A stretch of 8,498 bases of DNA from Bacteroidales bacterium UBA4347. Its GTDB lineage: Bacteria > Bacteroidota > Bacteroidia > Bacteroidales > P3. The DNA lies in the NCBI GenBank assembly GCA_002394185.1, contig DGTB01000116.1:1-8498 (forward strand), in the 5' to 3' direction. A program made the translations under genes and the position numbers. Below, piece by piece: positions 1 to 5,453 of this stretch (its first letter is position 1; every line of letters starts with the position of its first letter). Below the pieces are notes generated by a model. It ran no database searches, was not told the origin of the DNA, and saw nothing but the letters and a program-made list of their open reading frames with translations.

Positions 1-1
1 G

Positions 2-31
2 AACAATATGTAAACAATATAAAAACAATAT
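2..31. repeat. Three 11-bp-spaced AACAATAT copies
   Basis: AACAATAT occurs at 2-9, 13-20 and 24-31, so the copies start exactly 11 bp apart, about one helical turn. The tract is AT-rich in an otherwise GC-rich window and lies downstream of ybaK at the left edge. No gene or Bacteroidota-type promoter is visible in bases 1-82. The array could be a short tandem repeat or part of a binding region for a gene outside the window. Only the repetition is seen; any function is unknown. Confidence 0.6.
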
Positions 32-62
32 AAGAACGGCCGTATTAGGGGCGTATCAGGCA

Positions 63-82
63 GGGGTCGGGTGGGGGAGGGG
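63..82 (+). other. G-quadruplex-type motif next to the ybaK stop
   Basis: Four G-runs (63-66, 69-71, 73-77, 79-82) are separated by loops of 2, 1 and 1 bases. This fits the canonical G3+N1-7 pattern with very short loops, which in general favours stable folding. The motif directly abuts the ybaK stop codon (83-85, minus strand). The G-rich strand is the template for ybaK transcription and the ybaK transcript is C-rich here. No conventional hairpin terminator is visible after ybaK, so a role at the gene end is possible but not shown. Confidence 0.5.
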
Positions 83-559
83 TCAGGCGATGAGGTCGGC
101 CAGCTGGCCGTGGGCGGCGCGGACGAGGTCCTGCGGGGCCAGGCGGAACTGGAGGCCGCGCAGGCCGGCACTGCAGTAGACGCAGTCGTACAGCATGATG
201 CTCTCGTGGAACCAGGTGGGCAGCGCTTTCTTCATGCCGATGGGGGAACAGCCGCCGCGGATGTAGCCCGTGAGGGGGAGGAGTTCCTTGACGTGGATCA
301 TCTCCAGTTTCTTGTTGCCGGTGACGCGGGCGGCCTTCTTGAGGTCCACCTCCTCGGCGCCGGGGATGACGCAGACGACGAGGCCCGTTTTGTCTCCCCG
401 CAGCACGAGGGTTTTGAAGAGCCGTTCGATGGGCTGGCCGAGCTGGGAGGCGATGTGCTGGGCGCCGAGGTCGTTCTCGTCGACCTCGTAGGGGATGAGT
501 TCGTAGGCTATCTTCAGCTGGTCGAGCAGTCGTGCGGCGTTGGCTTTATTGATTTTCAT
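83..559 (-). CDS. ybaK: Cys-tRNA(Pro)/Cys-tRNA(Cys) deacylase, YbaK/EbsC family
   Basis: This predicted 158-residue cytosolic protein belongs to the YbaK/EbsC family, which hydrolyses Cys-tRNA(Pro) formed when prolyl-tRNA synthetase mischarges cysteine. The length matches the usual ~155-160 residues. Family landmarks are visible: FKTLVLRGDK near residues 48-57, whose Lys49 matches the conserved lysine of the family, VIPGAEEVDLKKAA near 64-77, the GGCSPIG loop at 102-108, and AGLRGLQF near 131-138. The open frame extends to 601, but the ATG at 559 is preferred because it gives the standard start MKINKANAARLL; the extra upstream codons lie over a palindromic repeat and the fucosidase end. It starts 13 bases after the fucosidase stop on the same strand and has no promoter motif of its own in that gap, so it is probably co-transcribed. 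No Shine-Dalgarno sequence is visible. Confidence 0.93.
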   Translation of the reverse strand: MKINKANAARLLDQLKIAYELIPYEVDENDLGAQHIASQLGQPIERLFKTLVLRGDKTGLVVCVIPGAEEVDLKKAARVTGNKKLEMIHVKELLPLTGYIRGGCSPIGMKKALPTWFHESIMLYDCVYCSAGLRGLQFRLAPQDLVRAAHGQLADLIA

Positions 560-569
560 GTGTTGTTCT

Positions 570-600
570 GTTTTATTGCCGGCAGGATGCCGGCGCTCCA
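570..600 (-). repeat. Palindromic REP-like element, copy 1
   Basis: On the minus strand this is TGGAGC, a hairpin (arms GCCGGCA and TGCCGGC, loop TCC, at 594-578), then AATAAAAC. It matches the element at 5483-5514 at 24 of 31 aligned positions, with one single-base gap. All four substitutions in the arms fall in two base pairs and preserve pairing (C-G to G-C, A-T to T-A). The element overlaps the 3' end of the fucosidase gene, supplying its last codons and stop, and ends just before the ybaK start. The hairpin is not followed by a U-tract, so a simple intrinsic terminator is unlikely. It resembles dispersed REP-type elements; genome-wide copy number cannot be judged here. Confidence 0.7.
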
Positions 601-2369
601 TGATTGATTTTGAACACCCAGGCGTGGTCGAGGGCGTTGAGTTCCTTGGTGCTGAGGTTGCTGAGGTCGAGGACGAGGGCGCCGTCCTTTTTCTGGCGCC
701 ATTTTATGTTGCCCGTGGTGCCGAGGAGGGTGACGGCGGTGCCTTTCGGCAGGCGCGGCATGTCGGGGATGGTCAGCGTGGGGCCGGGACGCTCGAACTC
801 GATGACGTAGAGGTTGTCGCCTTTCTGCGTGAAGCAGCGGATGGTGCGTTGCCACGTAGCGGTGCCGTGCCATTCTCCATCTGCAGGGACATAGTTCTCA
901 CCGTCGGTGCTGACATACAGCGCGGCTTTGGCCTCCAGGTCTTTCTCCCGGTACCACACATCCAACGCTATCTCTTGGTTCTGTTTCAGCAGTACCATGG
1001 TGCCGGGCTTGTTCCCTGCCCATGCATGGTTGTAATACAGGATGGTGTCGCCATGGTAGACGACTGTCATCTCATCGTCGGCCTCGGCTTTGAACTGGTA
1101 CCATCCCTTGTCGGAAGCGTTGTAGGTGCCTTGCCAGTGGATGGTGAAGTCGTCGACGGGCATGTTCTGCAGAGGGGCGTTGCGCACCCAGTCGAAGTCG
1201 ATGGTGCCGGAGGGAGGCAAGGACGCCACGGTGCGCTGGGTCTGGTGGGTGGTGTAGTGGGGCTGGCCGGGGCGGCAGCCCTCGTCCATCCGGGGCCGGG
1301 AGCCGTAGATGGCTTCGCCGTTGACCTTCAGCCACCGGCCGAGGTCGCGCAGGCGTTCCTGCTGGATGAGGGGGATGTGGCCGTCGGCGGCGGGGCCGAC
1401 GTTGAGGGTGAGGCCGCCCCCGAGGGCTACGAGCTCGCAGAAGTGCTGTATGAGGGCCGTGGAGGTGAGGTAGCCCGCCAGGTCCTCGTTGCGGTTGAGG
1501 CCGAAACTGCGTCCGATGCCCCTGCATTCGGCCCAGGGGCGGTCGGCGATGCTGATGCCGGCGCTGTATTCCGGGGTGCGGAAACCGTGCTGGGTTCCCT
1601 GGCCCCAGCGGTCGTTGACGATGGCGTCGGGGCCCACGGTGTTGTAGTACCAGGCGATGAGCTCGGTGGAATGGAGCTGCCCCGGGGTGAAGTCCCAGTC
1701 GCCGTCGGCGAAGATGATGTCGGGGCGGTAGCGGGAGACAAGGTTTTTGAACTGGGGGATCATGTAGTCGTCGACGTAGCGTGAGATGCTGTCGTTGGGG
1801 TCGAGGGTCCAGCGGTGCAGGGGGTTGCTCCATTCGGGCAGGGAGTAGTAGAAGCCCATGCGGAGACCTGCGCGGCGCACGGCGGCGGTGAGTTCTTCGA
1901 CGATGTTGCGCCGCGGGCCGCTCACGGTGCTGTTCCACTGGGGCTGGTAGGGGTCGTCCCAGAGGGAGTAGCCGTCGTGGTGCTTGGTGACGAGGAGGAC
2001 GTATTGCGCTCCGGCGTCGCGGAACATCTGCGCCCACTCGTCGGGCTGCCACAGCTCGGCGTGCCAGTGGCGGGCGAGCTGGGCGTACATTTCGCGCACG
2101 GGCAGCGTGGTGTCGGCGTAGTAGGACATGGCGCGCAGGCGCCCCGGATCGCGGGAGAGGAGTCCCTTGTAGAGCCATTCGCCGTAGCCCTCCTTGCCGG
2201 CATAGGCGGGCACGGAGTAGAGGCCCCAGTGGACGAAGATGCCCAGCTTGGCATCGGAGAACCACTGGGGGTAGGGACGCTCGTTGAGGCTCTGCCATGT
2301 GGGCTCCACCGTCTGCGCGCGCAGGGCGAGAGGGCAGAGGAGGAGGGCTATCGTCAGTAGGTGTTTCAT
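573..2369 (-). CDS. Secreted alpha-L-fucosidase (GH29) with PA14-like domain
   Basis: This predicted 598-residue exported glycoside hydrolase would remove alpha-linked L-fucose from glycans. Residues 1-19 form a signal peptide (MKHLLTIALLLCPLALRAQ). The GH29 barrel spans about 22-360: LGIFVHWGLYSVPAY (42-56), the fucose-binding His pair in KHHDGYSLW (129-137), and the nucleophile motif IIFADGDWD, with Asp222 the expected nucleophile. The acid/base is probably Glu281 (WAECRGIGRSFG) or Glu267 (TPEYSAG); alignment is needed to decide. Residues about 400-510 look like a PA14-type carbohydrate-binding domain (HWQGTYNASDKGWYQF, then DDEMTVVYHGDTIL), followed by a beta-rich C-terminus. The ATG at 2369 is chosen because it begins the signal peptide, although the frame is open to 2426. 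The last eight residues (GAPASCRQ) come from a palindromic repeat. A promoter lies just upstream. No SusC/SusD pair is in the window, so a utilisation locus cannot be claimed. Confidence 0.93.
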   Translation of the reverse strand: MKHLLTIALLLCPLALRAQTVEPTWQSLNERPYPQWFSDAKLGIFVHWGLYSVPAYAGKEGYGEWLYKGLLSRDPGRLRAMSYYADTTLPVREMYAQLARHWHAELWQPDEWAQMFRDAGAQYVLLVTKHHDGYSLWDDPYQPQWNSTVSGPRRNIVEELTAAVRRAGLRMGFYYSLPEWSNPLHRWTLDPNDSISRYVDDYMIPQFKNLVSRYRPDIIFADGDWDFTPGQLHSTELIAWYYNTVGPDAIVNDRWGQGTQHGFRTPEYSAGISIADRPWAECRGIGRSFGLNRNEDLAGYLTSTALIQHFCELVALGGGLTLNVGPAADGHIPLIQQERLRDLGRWLKVNGEAIYGSRPRMDEGCRPGQPHYTTHQTQRTVASLPPSGTIDFDWVRNAPLQNMPVDDFTIHWQGTYNASDKGWYQFKAEADDEMTVVYHGDTILYYNHAWAGNKPGTMVLLKQNQEIALDVWYREKDLEAKAALYVSTDGENYVPADGEWHGTATWQRTIRCFTQKGDNLYVIEFERPGPTLTIPDMPRLPKGTAVTLLGTTGNIKWRQKKDGALVLDLSNLSTKELNALDHAWVFKINHGAPASCRQ

Positions 2370-2396
2370 TGCGTCGGTGTGATGGTATAACGACTG

Positions 2397-2427
2397 CAAA
2401 AATACGAAAAATCCGCGTGGCGGCAAA
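2397..2427 (-). promoter_or_regulatory. Bacteroidota-type promoter for the fucosidase gene
   Basis: On the minus strand the -7 element TATTTTTG (2404-2397) matches TAnnTTTG, and a -33 TTTG (2427-2424) lies 19 bases upstream of it. The expected transcription start is near 2393, which leaves a leader of about 24 bases before the ATG at 2369. The sequence around the -7 element, CGTATTTTTGCAG, differs at one base from the two plus-strand promoters in this window. The promoter is back-to-back with the yigZ promoter. Confidence 0.75.
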
Positions 2428-2434
2428 AAATATT

Positions 2435-2465
2435 TTTGTCGGGTCGGGAAATATGCGTATCTTTG
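2435..2465 (+). promoter_or_regulatory. Bacteroidota-type promoter for yigZ, near-leaderless
   Basis: TTTG at 2435-2438 (-33) and TATCTTTG at 2458-2465 (-7) are separated by 19 bases, the same spacing as in the divergent promoter. With the -7 element where family knowledge places it, transcription should begin at about 2469-2472. The yigZ ATG is at 2471, so the transcript would be leaderless or have only one or two leader bases. The start site is inferred from motif position. Confidence 0.75.
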
Positions 2466-2470
2466 CAGCC

Positions 2471-3073
2471 ATGTTTGACGATACCTACAGAACCATCAGC
2501 GCCCCCGCCGAGGGCCTCTACAAGGAGAAAGGGAGCAAGTTCCTGGCCTTCGCCTATCCGGTGCACAGCCAGGAGGAGGTGAAAGCCCGCCTGGAGCAGC
2601 TGCGCAAGGACTACTTCGACGCCCGCCACCATTGCTACGCCTACATCCTCGGTCCGCGCAAGGACGCCTTCCGCGCCAACGACGACGGCGAGCCCAGCGG
2701 CACCGGCGGACGCCCCATCCACGGGCAGCTGCTGAGTGCCGACCTGACGGACACGCTCATCGTCGTCGTCCGCTACTTCGGCGGCATACTCCTCGGCGCC
2801 AGCGGTCTGGCCAATGCCTACAAGACCGCCGCCCGCGACGCCATCGACCACGCCACCATCGTCGAGAAAACCATCGACTACCGCTACCGCCTCTCGTTCC
2901 GCTACGAGACCATGAACGACGTGATGCGCATACTGAAGGACTACGACCTCAAGCCCGAGAACCAGCAGTACGACCTCGACTGCTCGCTCGAGGTGGGCAT
3001 CCGCCAGTCGCTCTCGGTGCGCTTCTACGACGCCGTGGCCAACCTCCGGACCGTGAAGATAGAAGTGGTTTAG
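2471..3073 (+). CDS. yigZ: YigZ/IMPACT family (UPF0029) protein
   Basis: This predicted 200-residue cytosolic protein belongs to the YigZ/IMPACT family. The N-terminal UPF0029 domain shows GSKFLAFAYPV (21-31), ARHHCYAY (51-58), NDDGEPSGTGGRPI (70-83) and VVVRYFGGILLGASGL (98-113). The C-terminal ~60 residues (about 138-198) fit the ferredoxin-like DUF1949 domain. Length matches bacterial YigZ (~200-205). Eukaryotic IMPACT is tied to translational control through GCN1/GCN2, but the bacterial role is not firmly established and nothing here narrows it. The frame is open upstream to 2297, through the promoter region and into the divergent fucosidase gene; the ATG at 2471 is preferred because it starts the conserved MFDDTYRTI segment directly after the promoter. 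It is likely its own transcription unit, since the helicase has a separate promoter. Confidence 0.92.
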   Translation: MFDDTYRTISAPAEGLYKEKGSKFLAFAYPVHSQEEVKARLEQLRKDYFDARHHCYAYILGPRKDAFRANDDGEPSGTGGRPIHGQLLSADLTDTLIVVVRYFGGILLGASGLANAYKTAARDAIDHATIVEKTIDYRYRLSFRYETMNDVMRILKDYDLKPENQQYDLDCSLEVGIRQSLSVRFYDAVANLRTVKIEVV

Positions 3074-3076
3074 AGC

Positions 3077-3111
3077 CATTCTTCATTTTTCATTTTTCAT
3101 TCTTCATTTTT
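3077..3111. repeat. T-rich direct repeat CATTCTTCATTTTT
   Basis: The 14-mer CATTCTTCATTTTT occurs at 3077-3090 and again at 3098-3111, separated by CATTTTT (21-bp period). The tract fills the gap after the yigZ stop and covers the position where a -33 element of the helicase promoter would lie. A related TTCTTCATTCTTC block occurs as an inverted pair just after the helicase gene (5455-5467 and 5540-5552). Such tracts are, from memory, common in Bacteroidales intergenic DNA; their function is unknown to me. Confidence 0.65.
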
Positions 3112-3115
3112 TTCG

Positions 3116-3123
3116 TATCTTTG
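3116..3123 (+). promoter_or_regulatory. Bacteroidota-type -7 element for the helicase gene
   Basis: TATCTTTG at 3116-3123 matches TAnnTTTG and sits in CGTATCTTTGCAG (3114-3126), a 13-mer identical to the one at the yigZ promoter (2456-2468). At the 19-base spacing, bases 3093-3096 read TTTT rather than TTTG, so the -33 element is imperfect. The expected start near 3127 leaves a leader of about 20 bases before the ATG at 3147, with no Shine-Dalgarno sequence. Confidence 0.65.
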
Positions 3124-3146
3124 CAGTTTCAAATTCGACATAAGAA

Positions 3147-5453
3147 ATGAGTGAACTGCTTGACCAACTGAATGAACCTCAGCGCGAGGCGGCGGCATGC
3201 ACCGACGGCCCCGTGATGATTATCGCCGGCGCCGGCAGCGGCAAGACCCGCACGCTGACCTACCGCATAGCCCACCTCATGGAGCTGGGCGTCGACCCCT
3301 TCCACATCCTGGCGCTGACCTTTACCAACAAGGCCGCCAATGAGATGAAGGAGCGCATCATCAAGCTCGTGGGCGGCGAGGGCCGCAACCTGTGGATGGG
3401 CACCTTCCACAGCATCTTCGCCCGTGTGCTGCGCGCCGAAGCCTCCAAGCTGGGCTATACCTCCAGCTTCACCATCTACGACACCGACGACTCCAAGGCC
3501 GCCATCAAGCAAATCGTCAAGCAGCTCAACCTCGACCCCAAGACCTACAAGCCCTCCTTCGTGCTCAACCGCATCTCCATGGCCAAGAGCAACCTCCTTT
3601 CGCCCAAGGACTACCAGGAGAACCCCGAAATCTACCAGACCGACATCGACTCCAAGCGCCCTGCCATCGGCCAGATCTACGTCATGTACGACCAACGCCT
3701 CCACAACAGCAACGCCATGGATTTCGACGACCTGCTCTTCAACATGAACATCCTCCTGCGCGACTTCCCCGACGTGCTGCTGAAATACCAGCAGCGCTTC
3801 CGGTACATCATGGTGGACGAGTACCAGGACACCAACTACGCGCAGTACCTCATCGTCAAGAAGCTCGCCGCCCGCAACCAGAACATCTGTGTCGTCGGCG
3901 ACGACGCACAGAGCATCTACGCCTTCCGCGGGGCCAACATACAGAACATCTTTAACTTCAAGCGCGACTACCCCGACATGCACCTCTTCAAGCTAGAGCA
4001 GAACTACCGCTCCACGCAGAACATCGTCAACGCCGCCAACAGCATCATCAGCCGCAACCGCGACCAGATACAGAAGGAACTCTGGAGCGACAACGGCGTG
4101 GGCAGCCGCATACGCCTTATCCGCGCCGTCGACGAGAAGGACGAGGGCATGCGCGTGGCCGACTCCATCCAGAACTTCCGCCTCGGCGAGGACGCCGAAT
4201 ACCGCGACTTCGCCGTGCTCTACCGTCAGAACTCCCTCTCGCGCTCGGTCGAGGACGCGCTGCGCAAAATGAACATCCCCTACAAGATCTACCAGGGACT
4301 CTCGTTCTATGGCCGCCGCGAGGTGAAGGATGTCCTGGCCTACCTCCGCCTGGCCATCAACCCCCACGACGACGAAAGCCTCGTGCGCATCATCAACTAT
4401 CCCACCCGAGGCATCGGCCAGACCACCATGGACAAAATCCGCGTGGCGGCGGCCGACAACGACATCAGCATCTGGACCGTGCTGGAGAACATCCAGTCCT
4501 TCGGCCTCCCCATCCAGAGCGGCGCCGTGCAGAAAATCACGGAGTTCGTCTACATGATCAAGCGCTTCGAGAGCCAGGTGCCCTCGGTCGACGCCTTCAC
4601 CCTGGCCAAGCAGATAGTCTACGCCAGCGGCATCATCAAAGCCCTCCGCGAGGAGGACGACCCCGAAAGCGCCGAACGCATAGAGAACATCGACGAGCTC
4701 ATGAACAGCGTCCAGGAGTTCTGCGAGGATGAACAGGAGATTCCCGAAGGACCGGAGGCTCAGGAGGCCCCGTCCAAGTCCTTCCGCACCCTCGACGAGT
4801 TCCTGCAGCAGGTGCTCCTCTACACCTCCGAGGACAAGGACAAAGACAAGGACGCCAACAAGGTCTCCCTGATGACCATCCACGCCGCCAAGGGCCTTGA
4901 GTTCCCCTACGTCTACGTCGTCGGCATGGAGGAGCAGCTCTTCCCCTCGTTCCTGGCCAGCAGCCGCGCTGAGCTGGAGGAGGAACGCCGCCTGTTCTAC
5001 GTCGCCGTGACGCGCGCCGAGAAGCAGGTGACCCTCAGCTACGCCCAGACGCGCTTCAACAACGGCCAGCGCATGGGCGGCGAGGTGAGCCGTTTCGTGG
5101 AGGAGATAGACCCGCAGTACATCGAGATTCCCTCCGTGCGCCGCAGCATGCCCGAACCCGGCACCCTGCCGCGCGCCTTCTTCAACGCCGGCAAACCCGC
5201 GCCCGAACCGCAGGCCCGCTTCAAGAAGAAAGCCGCCCCCACCTATGTCAACCACGGCCCGGCGGTGGTCAACAGCCCAGCGGAAATCAACAGCATCATG
5301 CCCGGCATGAAGGTCAGCCACGAGAAATTCGGCATCGGCAAGGTGCTCGGCGTCGAGGGCGCCGGCGACTCCCGCAAGGCCACCGTCTTTTTCGAGGGCG
5401 TAGGCCAGAAGCAACTGATGCTCAAATTCGCCAAGCTCTCCGTGGTAGAGTGA
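3147..5453 (+). CDS. uvrD: UvrD/PcrA-type 3'-5' DNA helicase (SF1A)
   Basis: This predicted 768-residue ATP-dependent helicase is of the UvrD/PcrA group, which acts in nucleotide-excision and mismatch repair, clearance of recombinase filaments and transcription-coupled events. SF1A motifs appear in order: Q-motif region LNEPQREA (8-15), Walker A AGAGSGKT (27-34), motif Ia ALTFTNKAANEM (56-67), GTFHSIFARVLR (85-96), DEYQDT Walker B (224-229), GDDAQSIYAFRGA (251-263), QNYRST (285-290), MTIHAAKGLEF (576-586) and EERRLFYVAVTRA (612-624). An acidic, Lys/Asp-rich stretch (about 540-570) precedes motif V. The last ~50 residues, from GMKVSHEKFGIGKV, match the Tudor-like domain that in PcrA/UvrD contacts RNA polymerase. 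All core motifs are intact. Bacteroidales may carry several paralogues, so uvrD versus pcrA is a matter of naming. Its TGA overlaps the next gene's ATG. Confidence 0.95.
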   Translation: MSELLDQLNEPQREAAACTDGPVMIIAGAGSGKTRTLTYRIAHLMELGVDPFHILALTFTNKAANEMKERIIKLVGGEGRNLWMGTFHSIFARVLRAEASKLGYTSSFTIYDTDDSKAAIKQIVKQLNLDPKTYKPSFVLNRISMAKSNLLSPKDYQENPEIYQTDIDSKRPAIGQIYVMYDQRLHNSNAMDFDDLLFNMNILLRDFPDVLLKYQQRFRYIMVDEYQDTNYAQYLIVKKLAARNQNICVVGDDAQSIYAFRGANIQNIFNFKRDYPDMHLFKLEQNYRSTQNIVNAANSIISRNRDQIQKELWSDNGVGSRIRLIRAVDEKDEGMRVADSIQNFRLGEDAEYRDFAVLYRQNSLSRSVEDALRKMNIPYKIYQGLSFYGRREVKDVLAYLRLAINPHDDESLVRIINYPTRGIGQTTMDKIRVAAADNDISIWTVLENIQSFGLPIQSGAVQKITEFVYMIKRFESQVPSVDAFTLAKQIVYASGIIKALREEDDPESAERIENIDELMNSVQEFCEDEQEIPEGPEAQEAPSKSFRTLDEFLQQVLLYTSEDKDKDKDANKVSLMTIHAAKGLEFPYVYVVGMEEQLFPSFLASSRAELEEERRLFYVAVTRAEKQVTLSYAQTRFNNGQRMGGEVSRFVEEIDPQYIEIPSVRRSMPEPGTLPRAFFNAGKPAPEPQARFKKKAAPTYVNHGPAVVNSPAEINSIMPGMKVSHEKFGIGKVLGVEGAGDSRKATVFFEGVGQKQLMLKFAKLSVVE

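Noticed and set aside
578..594. Hairpin as an intrinsic terminator of the fucosidase gene
   Set aside because: The minus-strand sequence after the stem is AATAAAAC, with no U-tract, and ybaK follows immediately.
560..601. 14-codon N-terminal extension of ybaK
   Set aside because: These codons overlap the palindromic repeat and the end of the fucosidase gene; the family start is the ATG at 559.
540..1784. Plus-strand open frame (414 codons) opposite the fucosidase gene
   Set aside because: It is a shadow of the GH29 coding frame, with no promoter and no recognisable protein features.
573..2369. Fucosidase as part of a polysaccharide utilisation locus
   Set aside because: No SusC/SusD pair, sulfatase, other glycosidase or hybrid sensor is in the window; the neighbours are housekeeping genes.
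2297..2470. 58-codon N-terminal extension of yigZ
   Set aside because: It runs through the divergent promoters and into the fucosidase signal-peptide codons; the conserved family start is at 2471.
3993..5414. Long minus-strand open frame (473 codons) opposite the helicase gene
   Set aside because: The translation is a low-complexity Val/Ala/Gly/Asp/Leu string with no motif, as expected of the strand opposite GC-rich codons; the plus strand has all helicase motifs.
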